The notes below the pieces were generated by a model. It ran no database searches. It saw only the letters and a list, made by a program, of their open reading frames with translations, and was not told the DNA's origin. Made by a program: the position numbers and the translations under genes. From NCBI GenBank assembly GCA_054661495.1, contig BAAFSQ010000006.1:1-64000 (forward strand): DNA of 64,000 nt, in the 5' to 3' direction. Of this stretch, positions 36,622 through 48,900 are shown in pieces. The first letter of the stretch is position 1; the number at the start of each line of letters is the position of its first letter. Source of the stretch: Zygophlyctis sp. KS116. Lineage: Eukaryota; Chytridiomycota.

Positions 36622-37231
36622 TACTTGTATTTTCCTTTTTTAAAGAATATATATCTGAAATTTCTTTTGAGATTTCCTGAATTGACCGTGATCCAACTTG
36701 AATTATTTCAGGTCTTGTATTTAATTCATCAAAGACTTTAGTAAAACATTCTGCTACTTTTAACTGAAATTCAAGATTTTCATACTTTTCTAGTCCATAC
36801 TCTGATCTTTTAGAAGCTTCTTTTGGATCTAGATTTAAGTAAAAGACTAAATCTGGCCTTAAAAGACCCTTATCAGGACAAATACACCAATCTAGATCTA
36901 ATCCTTTAGAATGAGAATAAGCTATTCCAGAATATACATATCTATCAGCAATGACCGTAATTCCAGAATTTAATTTTTCCAAGAGAGAATTTTGAAGTTC
37001 CCAACGGTTAGCAGAGAATAATAAATGAATGGTTTGATCATTAAGAGCAGTCACGTTTGTTAAATAGTTTTGGATTAATGGTCCGGTTGATGCGTTTTGA
37101 CGTTCTGGATATTTAAAAATTTCAGCTTTTAGAGATTTTAAAGTAATAAATTCCTGTAATAATTTTACTTGAGTAGATTTCCCTGCTCTGTCACATCCTT
37201 CAAAAACAATGAATTTTCCCCTGCGAGTCAT
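36593..37231 (-). CDS. CDC8: Thymidylate kinase
   Basis: Intronless, 212 aa from the ATG at 37231. dTMP kinase of dTTP synthesis. P-loop FEGCDRAGKST with the DRAGKST eukaryotic form, substrate site HLLFSANRWE, and DRY motif in VIADRYVYSGIAYS. The lid region follows YLNLDPKEASKR. The open frame extends upstream to a non-ATG codon without family support. The C-terminal tail is slightly longer than usual and overlaps prefoldin 3 antisense, so a shorter spliced end cannot be excluded. Confidence 0.95.
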   Translation of the reverse strand: MTRRGKFIVFEGCDRAGKSTQVKLLQEFITLKSLKAEIFKYPERQNASTGPLIQNYLTNVTALNDQTIHLLFSANRWELQNSLLEKLNSGITVIADRYVYSGIAYSHSKGLDLDWCICPDKGLLRPDLVFYLNLDPKEASKRSEYGLEKYENLEFQLKVAECFTKVFDELNTRPEIIQVGSRSIQEISKEISDIYSLKKENTSIKPFYFFLF

Positions 37232-37512
37232 TTTAAATTTTTTAAACCAAGAGCGGCGCCAACAAAGGAAGGACGGATAATAGAAAAGGAACAATGAACT
37301 CTATAAGAATAAATTAATTAATAAACCTAATAATTGTTTATAAGAATTTAGAAATTATTGCTAATAAGAATTTAGGAGATTAACTAGCAGATCTCTATAG
37401 TACAATACTAGATTATGAGTTGTAAATTGAGAATAAATAGAGAATAAATCATTCTTTTTCTAATTTAATTCCCTTGAAATTCCGTATCTAAAATTTTCAA
37501 TTAGAAATTTTG

Positions 37513-39865
37513 ATGTCCTTTTCTAATGACTGGTTGGGCATCGAAGGTGAGGAATCAAAAGGTGAGGAATGAGTTGTAAAAGATTAGATTCAAAGGAAAA
37601 AGAAGTGGATTACATGTCGGTTCTAAGGCAGCAGCAGATTTTGGCATATCGGCAGGAAATGATCAAGAGACAGCAACAATTACAATTACAGGCAAGAAAT
37701 GTGGCAGAGGTTGGAAATTATCCTTTATTACAACAACAGCAACTATTACAGAGACAGATCAACTCAATGCCTACTTCAGTATCACAATCACAAAGCTATC
37801 AAGCGAAAATTCAACAAATGCAGTTAATTCAGCGGCAATTGATGCAGCAAAACAGTTTAAATCAGGGATCGTTGCCGAGATCTAATAGTATGTTGGGAAA
37901 TCCGATGCTTACAGGAAATAATACAATTCCAAGCGTGCCAAATATTTCAAATATGCCCAATATGCCCAATATGCACCATAAAATATCATCTCCGGTTCTT
38001 CCGCCCAATTCGAATGTGGGATCAAGTTGGCCTGCGAATGGTTCTGTTGATCACTGGACTAAAGGTTATTTGAATTTCATGAAAAATATTGGTAAAGAGG
38101 TTACGTCTATTCCAAATATTAATGGACAAATATTGAATTTAAAGAACTTTGTAGGTTATGTTGTGGATTTAGGAGGCTTTGATAAGGTGGGATTTGAAGA
38201 TTAATATATAGGTTATGAGTGAAAATAAATGGTCACAGGTTGCTTCAATGATGGGTCTTGGTTCTGATGTATCGGAAAAAGTAGCTTATTTATATAAATC
38301 ATTATTGTTGGATTTTGAAAGGAGGGTTTTTCCTGGACTTTCGGTTTTGGCACAGGCCGAAATTAAGAAAAAAATGGTTAATATTCCACTCAAAAATAAC
38401 AATGATCAAATTGAAGCAAGTAGGCTTATTCAAGCACAGATTCTAAATCAAACAAATGATGCAAATTCTCCTAGGCTGGTAAGTTAATTTTGATTAAGAA
38501 AAGGTGGATTCCCCCTATGGTAGTCCTGCACCCGATTTTTTTACTGATACACCAGCATCGCCTTATATGAATTCTACAGTAAAAGAATCAGATCCAAATC
38601 TATATATGCCAAAAGTAAGAAAGGTTTCGTCTTTTGGTGGCTATGATCCTGCTATTCTGGATTTGGCAATTTCTTCTCAAAAACATTCATTATCATCCTT
38701 AGGTAAGTCAATTTTTTTAAATTTAGGCGTGATTGACTTGTATCGTGTTAAGATGAGTTTTAAATCACAGCTTGATAGTGATTGCCAGTATGCTATTGAT
38801 TCTTTCCTAGCTATTTCAACACAACGGTGGACCACTATTACTCTTGATAAATATTCGGAAATGATTGATGCATTCTTTGATTTATTATATAAAAGCCTTT
38901 TGGAAGCATTTGGAGATAATCAATCTGAAATTACCTTCAATTCTCAGGAAAATATTTCTTACATCAATCTTTATGAAATGGAAATGGAATCTATGATTCA
39001 ATTAAGGACTGATTTTGAGTCAACTTTTGAAAACTCAAAACAGATGCTTGCTGAGAGAATTCTGGCTATGTCTACAGCATTGAGAAACTTTTCATTTGAT
39101 ACAGAAAATGCACTTTTCCTATCGAAGCATGTTTCATTTTGGCCTGTTATTCATTTAATTTTACTCATTTGTATGGATAGTCCGACAAAAAGATGCAGTC
39201 CTTTAACTTTGAAAGAGGCAGGAATCTTGGATCATCGAAAAAATCTGGTTATAATTTTCTCAAATATTGGATCTGATATAGATTTACCAACCAAATCTTC
39301 TCAACTTATCATGAATCTCTTGGAAGACTTTTTGTTAATTCAAGACTCTATATATTCTTACTCAGCACTTGAAGCGCTTGCAAAGTTATCACTGGTCGAA
39401 GAAAATCACAAGTTTTTTGTTTTAGCCTCGAATTTAAAGTCTCTTATTTCACATGGGGCGAAATTTCTGCCAGATCAGAGCTTTAATTCAAAATCTCCTC
39501 AAAATGTTGTTGCCCAATGGGAACTCGCTTCCCTCTTTATTTATAATATTTCGGCTATGGATGATGATTGTGGCAGATTGATAATCGCAGGATCGCAAGA
39601 TCTGATTAAATCTATCATTCGGATTTCTACTGCTGGGCTGAAACTTGGAAATGACCTGGAAGATGATTACATCCGGATTATAACCATAAGGATGCTTAAA
39701 TGTATAAGAGAATTATCTTCAAATGCAGATTGTAGAAACTCGCTATGGAGATTTGAGAGTAAATTCCTCAGAATGATAATGGCGACTAAAGTGATGCGCT
39801 CGTCTCCAGCATTTAAGAATGAGGCTGGACTAATACTCTCAGATATATTAAGCGATTTAAAATGA
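37513..39865 (+). CDS. SWI1: SWI1/BAF250-type ARID subunit of SWI/SNF
   Basis: Chromatin-remodelling subunit. Preferred exons 37513-37561, 37588-38186, 38212-38478, 38504-38702 and 38727-39865 give 750 aa; introns 26, 25, 25 and 24 nt. A Gln-rich N-terminus precedes the ARID (about 165-265: GSVDHWTKGYLNFMKN, DLGGFDKV, NKWSQVASMMGLG). The C-terminal armadillo-like part contains LAMSTALRNFSFDTENALF, as in BAF250. The 24-nt intron at 38703-38726 is stop-free and would add GKSIFLNL if retained. Alternative start: ATG 37569, unspliced, giving MSCKRLDSKEKEV. Both upstream donors here are GTG type. Confidence 0.85.
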
Positions 39866-39906
39866 AAATAGAAGTAAGGACCTTAATAAACTGATGTTAT
39901 TAAAAC

Positions 39907-41270
39907 CTAATTAAGAAACATCTTAATCTTGTCCACAAAAGGTCCATTACGATGAGCAATTGCAAACATGCTATAGTTTTTATCAGTAGTGACTTCTTTT
40001 AGGTTGAGCCACTCTGGTAGTAAATTCTTAATAGTTGGGTCAATGATGTTTTGAGACTCTGGTGATTTTTTGAGAGATTCTGAATGATGATCATAGTCTA
40101 AATAGCCCTCTAATAATACCAATTCCTTAAACGGTTCTTGATAGACGTCCATTTGATAATACCGGTCTTTATATAAAAAGCAACGGCGATACTTCTTTAT
40201 TGGAACTCTAGAGGGATCTGCTTGAGCCCTTAAAGCCTCGAATTCTCTAAAAGTTAAATTCCTCCTAGTTTCTACTCGTTGTCCGTTATGCTAAAAATTA
40301 AAAAATTCTTAAACTGACCTCTGAATGCCTAATGGTCATGTTTAAATGCGTTGATCCGGAACCAACTTGCTGGCGTCTATAATTAATTAAAAATGAGCAT
40401 ACTTTCTTAATCTAATCTGCATTCCGTCATTTGATGTGTTTACCAAATACAAATCTTGATTTTAATTTAAAAACTTCCTTACGATCAACAATAAAGTCCC
40501 TATATGGAACAGGAAAATCATTTTCCATATTAAAACCACTAACCAAGAACTTATGTTTTCTAACCATTTTCCCATATCTATGATGATCTGCGACAAACCC
40601 AAGCCGAGTTAAAACCGCTTGCACAACTCGATCACATTTTTCAGCAAAATTAGAAACACTCAAATTGTCCACCACTTGAAGCGATGAATGCCCAACCCAT
40701 GCATTCATAACTAGAGTATCTAATTCACAAGCCAATTGAATACCCTCTGAGCGAGCTGAATTTGAATCTGAAGAGTAAAAAGCTTCAGCTCCTTTTGCAG
40801 CAGAAACTAAATGAACGACACAATCATAACGATGATCTCTTAAATCAGATTCCTCAACTCCTATTTCCTTGATCATTTGGAGCCAGTTATCTCTAGCAAT
40901 ATATGCCGATGGATCCATTGCACCTCTAAATTAAGTTTATACTAAAATACCGATCACAAATAACAACTGCTTTTTGCCCATTTTTAACCCATTTCTGAGC
41001 AAGATGAATATAAGTATCTTCTATTGTCAGCATTGTCTTTAATAGATCCTTTTGAAAAGAATAAGCCATTTCATTATTAAGCTCTGCAAAATGCACTCCT
41101 CCACTTTCTATTAATGCATTAGTAAAATACCTCAACAAGATTGTAGCCGCCTCGGGGACCCTAAAAACCTTCCATCCCAAAGACTGAAACAGATCCGATA
41201 GTATTGATAGACATGACGTTTTACCCCCACAAGGCCCTCCAGTAAGACAAATAACTTTAACATTTTCCAT
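39907..41270 (-). CDS. TTD14/NadR-like P-loop NTPase with CYTH-like C-terminus
   Basis: Exons 41270-40951, 40925-40451, 40416-40403, 40376-40319 and 40290-39907; introns 25, 34, 26 and 28 nt; 416 aa. Walker A is GGPCGGKTS, followed by VFRVPEAATILL and VICDRGAMDPSAY, as in the AAA_28 family of Drosophila Ttd14 (a GTP- and phosphoinositide-binding trafficking factor). The C-terminal part (IRLRKRQQ, MTIRHSEHNGQRVETRRNL, YRRCFLYKDRYYQMDVYQE) resembles a triphosphate-tunnel fold. The third exon is only 14 nt, yet it completes the RLRKR motif. The cellular role in fungi is unknown. Confidence 0.8.
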
Positions 41271-41356
41271 GATTGATGTATGAGATCAAGATGAAGATGA
41301 GTTGCAAAGCAAAAATTTCAAAAGTCAAGATTAGAGTAGGGTGTAGATCTAGTTTA

Positions 41357-42118
41357 ATGTTTTACGATCTTCGAATTCCCAAAAATCATTCTCAGCTCAT
41401 TCTCAAGAAAGCAGCCGAATGTATGATCGTTTGACTAATATATAGTAGATTTCAATGCATTTGGCCTTGATGAAACCGTCGATTCCAAAAACTTGAAAAC
41501 TTTGACATTTTCTCACAAGCATCCTGGAAATAATTATTTTTCTAGATTGACGATAATGCTGGAGAATACTTGCAATCTACAAATTTCAAATTTGAAGTAT
41601 GATCTCATCGCTGTACAACCCATGACTGAAAAGGCTTTTGTAGCCATGTGTGGAAATGTAGAAATTGATTTAATTTCTTTGGATTTTAGTACTAGATTGC
41701 CATTTTACATCAAATCATCATCTGCATCACTCGCAATTTCAAAAGGAATTTATTTTGAAATTTGTTATTCATCTTCTATTCATGATTTAAATGCGAGAAA
41801 GAATTTGACGATAAATGCTAGAAATTTGATTCGGGCTACTAAAGGGAAAAATATAATTATTTCCTCAAATGCATCAAGTGCAATGCAATTACGAGGACCT
41901 TATGATTTAATGAATTTATTTGCTTTATTTGGTTTAAATCCAGATAAAGGAAAGGCTGCATTATCAAAAAATTGTAAATCTTTACTAATTCAAGCAGGTA
42001 CACTATTATATTTGACTAATGCAAAGCTTCGAGAAGACAAACTGCAAAGGGATCTATCTCTGTAGAAACTATTGATGAAGAAGAGATTCCTGCTTGGAAA
42101 AGGCCGAGATTAGGCTGA
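41357..42118 (+). CDS. RPP1: RNase P/MRP subunit RPP1/Rpp30
   Basis: Exons 41357-41420, 41446-41997 and 42027-42118; introns 25 and 29 nt; 235 aa. TIM-barrel protein of RNase P and MRP, needed for tRNA 5' processing. Motifs: start MFYDLRIP, AELDFNAFG, LKYDLIAVQPMTEKAF, DLISLDFSTRLPF, GIYFEICYSSSIHD, NIIISSNASSAMQLRGPYD and NLFALFGL. The second intron is inside an open frame that runs on to a different tail; splicing restores an acidic-basic end PAWKRPRLG. Confidence 0.93.
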
Positions 42119-42246
42119 GAAGGATGCAAGCAAGAATGAATTATTTAGAATTTTAAGCATGATTTTTGAGACATTCAGGGGACATTATCAGTACATTGGT
42201 CGCCCTAAAACCAAATTGCAAAATTATTTCCAAACGATTAAAAGGG

Positions 42247-43272
42247 ATGGTCTCGGTATGTTTGCAAAAGTAATCATAGATTGCAACTCACTCTGGAACT
42301 TTTCATGCAGACGAGAGTTTAGCCGTTTTCATGCTAAAGTCAATGCAGAGATTTGCTCAAGCGTCAATCATAAGAACAAGAGATGTGGCGGTGATTGATC
42401 AGGCTACAATTGTTGTCGATGTAGGTGCTGTGTATGATCCGGAAAAGCTGAGATTTGATCATCATCAAAGAGGATTTCAGGAAACTTTTAGTGTAGATCA
42501 TACCGTAAAGTTATCTTCTGCTGGTTTAATCTATAAACATTTTGGTAGAGATATTATCGCTTCTAGATTCAATTTAGATCCAAATGAAGAAAAGGTTGAT
42601 GTATTATACAATAAGATGTATAACGATTTTATACTTGCGGTAACATTAATGTTTGAAACTGATTAAAAGTTGGATGGGATTGATAATGGGGTATCTCAGT
42701 ATCCTCCAAGTGCAGGAGAGCCTATTTATAGAGACTCTACAAATCTTTCATCTAGAGTTGCTAATTTGAATCCTTGGTGGAATCAAACAGACGTAAATTT
42801 GGATGAACGGTTTTTAAAGGCAGTTGAGCTCACAGGGACTGAATTTATGGGGAAATTAGATTATTTAGCAAATTCTTGGTTTCCTGCTAGAGATATTGTT
42901 TTGGATACACTAAAGTCAAGATTTGAAGTGGATCCTTCTGGGAAAATATTGCTCTTGAAATCATTTTGTCCTTGGAAGGAGCATTTACATTTACTAGAAA
43001 AAGATCATGGTGTCTCTGCTGATCAATTACCGTTATATGTGGTATACGAGGATGATCGTGATCATTCATATAGAGTTCAAGCAGTAGCGGTGTCTCCTTC
43101 TTCTTTTGAGAGTAGAAAAGCTTTTCCTGAACCATGGAGAGGTTTAAGAGATGAAGAACTTTCTCAAAAAACTGGAATACCAGGATCGGTTTTTGTTCAT
43201 GCTACAGGATTTATCGCTGGATGTAAAACAAAGGATGGAGCTATACAATTCGCAAAAAAAGCAATCTCTTGA
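42247..43272 (+). CDS. MYG1: MYG1 exonuclease/metal-dependent hydrolase
   Basis: Exons 42247-42255, 42280-42639 and 42670-43272; introns 24 and 30 nt; 323 aa. DHH-like phosphoesterase domain with ATHSGTFHADESLAVFML, VVDVGAVYDPEKLRFDHHQ and DGIDNGVSQYPP, and a C-terminal domain with FPARDIVLDTL, YRVQAVAVSP, FPEPWRGLRDEEL and FVHATGFIAGCK. MYG1 is a 3'-5' RNA exonuclease shared by nucleus and mitochondria. The first coding exon is nine bases (M-V-S). The apparent longer ORF from 42159 is in another frame and cannot join. Confidence 0.93.
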
Positions 43273-43355
43273 TAGAATTACTCAATAAAAAAGTCTATTT
43301 TCTACTATATAGTTTTGTCCTTTTCTAGCAAACTTTAAATAAGAACACGGTTAAA

Positions 43356-45778
43356 TTACCTTTGCCAATGTTTCTTGTTCTTTGCCAAATTCTTGACAGC
43401 ATCAAAGGTATCATCTTCGTTCAAGTATGTGTCCCATGCTTTGTATAAAGGTGTTACAATATAATCGATAAAACCAACTTGGCATTTTGGTATATCAGTC
43501 GAATTTCTATCCATAAACATTGAAATTGGAAGACCCTTGCTTCGTTCTAAATCTCCCTGTTGAAAAAACTCATCCATAATTAGATAAGACCACCTTTTCG
43601 AAATTTCAAGGGGTTTAGAGGCATTGTTAATATCAGCACATTTCATGCAAATGTCTAAAGCTATTTGCCTATCACCGGCTTCAGTAAAGTTAAGCCCTTT
43701 GCATTAAAAACACAGAAATATTATACCAGTGCCGTTAATTTTGTTTTCGAATTTGGCAATATATTCAAAATGATTAGCCATATCTGTAGATAAAACCATT
43801 CCAACAATTGTAGCTCTTATACTTTTCCACTTATCCAATGAAAACTTTGCGAGTATGTTAGCCTCTGGAATCGATTGCATTATTTCAAATCCCTTAGAGC
43901 AGTGATAGTTTTCCAGTACCTATTTTGTTATATCATGAGATAAAATACGGCTTGATCATTATATCTCAATGCAAGTTCTGCAGATGTACTAATCAAATAA
44001 GCATTATTAACACCAGGATGATCAATATCATGAATTGCAGCAGCGACTATTGCGGCAAAGCAATCCTTGAAAGTTAAAAAAATCATCCCAGTACCTCTTG
44101 AGTAACTAAATCATTTAATCCTAAAACACTAAGGAAAAAATGAACTGCGTGCATGACATCCGCAGCATGTGTTGAATTATGATAAGTATTTTTCTAGCTT
44201 TAAAAATAATATATTACTCGGTAGGATGATTCAACGATTTCAAAGAACTTTGACATGACTGATTCGTCGATATCATACAAGTATTTAAGATTGTACGTGT
44301 CGTAAAGATACATTCCGAGGAAATACAAGGGGCGCCCTAAAGTTTAAAATATAATTCTTACCATTTGTGGCATCATACAAGTCAAATATATTGAAGCTCC
44401 ATTCATCAACATTTTCTAGCGCTTCCGTTATTTTTTGGCTATTTCTAGAATATATATAAATAAAATCCTACCCTCCTATTGGTCTACTAATTATCTCTAT
44501 AAAATTCCTAGAATTAATATAATGAGTCTTACGTTGGTGCTTGTAACACATTATTTTGCTTCTTATCTTCTTCGTTTTGATTGCTCTGATTCGTAATAAG
44601 TGAATTTAGCCATTTTGAAACTTCGGAGTCTATGTTTGTATTACTAAGATTTGGTAAAAAAAGCTGATTTTTTGATAATAAATCAATAACTTTGTCCAAA
44701 CTGCTTTGCATATCCGAATTCAGGTTACATTTACTTTGAATATCTCTAATGACTTTGATTACTTTTGTAATTGGAGAATCTAAATCCAAAGTATTTTCTT
44801 TTGTCTTCATTTCCTTAATCTGTCTTTTAAGTTCAATATTTTGATAAAACAAGGTGGCAACAAGCTTTTGCCTTTCAATTAAATTCAATGCATAATCAAG
44901 AATATGTTTCTCTAAAAAGTATAAAATTGCAACTATTTCAATCATGACTACCTTGATGTAAAATATTCAAAATAATTACCATTAATGTTATATCAGGAGC
45001 CCAAGAGGATGAAATCGGCAGAGCCATTTGGAATTTTGCAGCAGTCTCTGCAGTAAATGCTGTATTAAGTACAGCAGACATTGTTGCATACACGGCTATT
45101 TTCTTTACACAAAGTATAAATTACCAATAAAACTAAAATATATGATAAAGAGAAATTTTAGATTCTGTTGACCTCCTACTTGCAAGGAGATTGTCATAAT
45201 AGAAGTAAACCACAACACCCCAAAGACTGTATGAATTTCTCGTGAAAAGATATGAAATATTCCATATGGAATGACTGATAAATAAAATGGTAGCATTGAT
45301 TTAGAATTATAGTGCTGAAAAATTATTGCGATTTCAATATTGACATACGACACAAAGATATATAAAGGAATTGCCCAAAAAAACATTGTTATCATTCCTG
45401 CCAAATGAGCAAAGCACAAAATTATTAGTTGCCAAATATAATGAAGCGATAACTAAGAATCAATAATATAAAGCATTACAAACTGTATTATTGGACCTTG
45501 AATTGATTTAGTTGACGGCGATTCCTCATTATTTTTCAAAATTCTAATAATTAATTGATGGCGTTGATGTCATTAATGTGAATTAATTAATCTATAGTGA
45601 TTACTTACTTGTGGCTCTGTACAGATCGTAATGTGTCTGCTCGTGTTATTCCCTTCCTATCAACAATCTTCCTTGTTAAGTCCTGGGACATGATATTTTT
45701 AAGATCATCCTGTGATTTAAGAGAAGACAGAGATATCAGAACATTATCCTTTGAGTTTTTATTTAACAGTCTCTTCAT
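43356..45778 (-). CDS. Multi-membrane-span class I cyclic-nucleotide phosphodiesterase
   Basis: Hydrolyses cAMP or cGMP. Exons 45778-45609, 45543-45480, 45452-45125, 45095-44980, 44951-44533, 44507-44472, 44444-44362, 44336-44218, 44193-44095, 44065-43949, 43919-43727, 43696-43356; introns 24-30 nt except the first (65); 694 aa. After about 75 N-terminal residues come about six hydrophobic spans (from [17 protein letters not shown] to [12 protein letters not shown]), a coiled coil ([19 protein letters not shown]), then the catalytic domain. Metal ligands are intact: [38 protein letters not shown]; also [16 protein letters not shown] possible 27-nt terminal intron would replace the last residue with SLLEKDKTI and end at 43305. 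Divergent from the cNMP-binding F-box gene. Confidence 0.9.
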
Positions 45779-45942
45779 ATCGGGCAATCACTAAAACGAA
45801 TGGAAAACTTCCGTTCTTAACTCACGAAATGTCCGAACGCAAACTAAATATCAGCCAATGAACACTTGTGGTCGCCGCTGCTATATTATAATATTACTTT
45901 ATTAATAATTAGCATTAAGAGATCAATGCTGCTACTCCAATC

Positions 45943-48900
45943 ATGATGCATTATAACGCCACCGTAAACAAACAGACACAACTTATAATGAAGGAGGATA
46001 AATATGAGATCAAGACCGCAAGAGCAAGCTCATTTAAATCATCAGATTTATCTCCATCTACTGCTACAAATGAAACTTTTCCAAAAATAAAAACAGATCG
46101 TCTTTGTAAATCATTTAATGCAGCATCAAATTCTCCAACAACAGCAGTCAACTTACAACTTCCGATTCCTTTAATGGAAAGAAGAGCTTCATTTACTGAT
46201 TCAGATCACCCGATCAATGATATGACAAACCTGCTGCATAGTCTCCCGTTTTTTTCTGGATTGCCGTCATCAGATGCATTCATCCAAGAAATTAATGGTC
46301 TGTTGAAATTAAGACCTTTCAAATTAGGAGATACAGTTATACATTATGGAGATGTTGCAAAATGCATGTATTTAATAGTTAGGGGAGAACTTGGTATCAT
46401 GAGTGAAGATAATGAAATTGAGTATGCAACTTTAACAGCAGGATCATTTGGTAAATTATGACAAAATTAAAATTAGTGGGTGAAATAGGTGTATTATTTA
46501 ATACTATGCGTACTGCAACTGTCATCTGCAAAACTAAAAGTCTTTTAGTTGCATTAACTACAGAAGATATCCAATCCAAATTGGAAAAATACCCAGATAT
46601 AAAAGAACATATTCAGCTAAAAGGGAATGAGCGGTTGCAAGCCTTGGAGAATATTAAAAATCAGAAAAATGAACCTGTAGAAAAGGAAGAAAAAAAAGGA
46701 AAGGCGGGATATAATGTGAAGAGAAGTTCTTCATTTAAGAAGGCTGCTATCAGTCCTGATTCATCGTTTAATGCTGGACAATCTTTAGGGAACAGTTTTG
46801 GAGCAGGAGGATTACTTTCACCGGACTCCATGGTACCTGTTCAAATGATTAATACTAGAATATAATGAAAAATAAGGCCTCTTCCAGAAGATCTTCTCTA
46901 AACCCGGAAACTGCGCTAGGAACATCTTTAGATTTAACCCCAGATGGTTCACTTTTACCAAACAATGAGCCGGCTTTTTTAAGGAGAAAAAATTCATTCA
47001 ATCATTCTGAAGACGATGACGATCAATCTAAATTATTTTCGAAATCGTTCAATGCATCAAGAAGAAAGAGCTCGATTCGGTTTGAATTAGGGGATTTGGC
47101 AATATCAGTCCAAGATGAACCACCTCCTAATATTCTATCAATTGCAGTGCCACAGATTGAGGTTTCAGTTAATTCTGACTATAAGATGTCACTTGAAGAG
47201 ATACCTACAATCGAAATAAGCGCCAGTGCAGACTCATCAGAAATATGCATTCCTGTTCCTGCTATTATGATCGAAACACCATCTCTAAATAATCTCACAG
47301 AAGAGAACACTAAGGAACATATCGATTCTATCGAAAATCATTTAAAATCCAAAGAAACTGAGCCGAGAAGAATATCTGTTGCAGTTTGGTCTGATCCCAA
47401 GCTAATTAAAATTGCTCAAAAGAAGGAAGAGGGAATTTCCCACACTTTCAAACAAGCTAAATCATGGACTGGAATTTCAGATGAATATTTTACAGAGGTT
47501 GATGATGAAGACGAAATATGCTTTTTACAGACGGCAATATCTGACTCATTTGATACCGGATTATCAGTAACCCCCAATGAGGAAGTATTGATAAATTTGG
47601 TCCGATGCCTTAGTTTTGAAGATTTATTTAGACTTAGAGGACTTTGTCAAAGTATGCCAGCTATCATTTCTACTGCGAAGCCTCACAAATTAAAATCAAT
47701 TAATTTATCACCATATTTTAGGCGACTCAATGATCGAGGATTAATAGCTATATCTAAGCTATGCGGAATGTTCATAGAAAAACTGAACTTACATGCGGCT
47801 TATCAGCTAAACGATAGAAGTGTCGAAACTCTCGCCAAGTCAGCACCAAATTTAAAGTATTTGAACCTATCAGATCTATGGGAGCTTTCTGATGTCAGCT
47901 TAGTGGCTCTATCTCGATATTGCCCCTCTATAACTCATCTTGATTTGTCGAATTGCCGCAAAATAACCAACAAAGGTTTGTTAGGAATCTTGGAATCGTG
48001 CTCAAAACTCTCAATTTTATCGTTAAGCTATTGCAAGAATCTCACTAATAAAGTATTTGATCATGAATCATGGGCTAGAATTAAAGAGGTAAATCTTCAT
48101 AGATGTACTGGAATCGGCGATCGTGGCTTTGAATTCTGGCCTCTATTTATAGATGATTTTGGATGGTCAGGAAACGGATCCAGAATGCTTGCTTCTTCAA
48201 CCGATTGGGGTCATGCATCAGAAGATATTCTAAAGGGATCATTTTGCAAAAGTGGAGTCACATTAGATAACTTAAGTTTTGCCGATGGACTCTGCGACAT
48301 GGACCAAAATGATGTAAACGAAGTTATATATGATGATAATGACAACTGGAGAAGTGAGATATCAGAAGAAAAATTAAGTCGGGACAATCTACATTCTAGC
48401 AGTGATTCAGTTAGCTTATCAGACTCTATGGATAAACCAAAGATAATGGTTAGTGAATTTTCAGAAAATACAAGCGAACCATCAAGACTGACACATTTTG
48501 CCTTGCGAAGTCTTGATCTTCGAGACTGTTCCTTCTTATCCGATACTGCGATCGCATCTATCGCTAGTGTATGCTCTCAATTAAGAATTCTAAATTTATC
48601 ATTTTGTTGTTCTTTGACTGAAGATTTTGGAAGATACTTGGGTAATTATTTTGTGTATTCAAGTTATAGTCAAAGGTTGTAGAAAATTATCACATCTTGA
48701 CGTTTCCTTTTGCGGAGGAGCTGTGAATGATGAATTTTTATTAGAAATATCCACTGGTCTTCATCGCCTTAAAGCCCTGTCTATTCGTGGATGCATTCAA
48801 ATTACAGATCAAGGAGTGGATCATATTATTAAATATTCAAAACTTGAAAAAATCAGCTATTCTCAATGCAAATCTATAACTTCTAGCGGCAGAAATTTAT

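Noticed and set aside
42159-42398. Open frame from ATG 42159 as the start of MYG1
   Set aside because: It is out of phase with the ATHSGTFHAD exon; the in-phase frame has an upstream stop and begins at ATG 42247.
43305-43359. Extra terminal exon of the phosphodiesterase
   Set aside because: Splice-compatible, but the catalytic domain is already complete and the immediate TAA needs no extra assumption; mentioned as an alternative.
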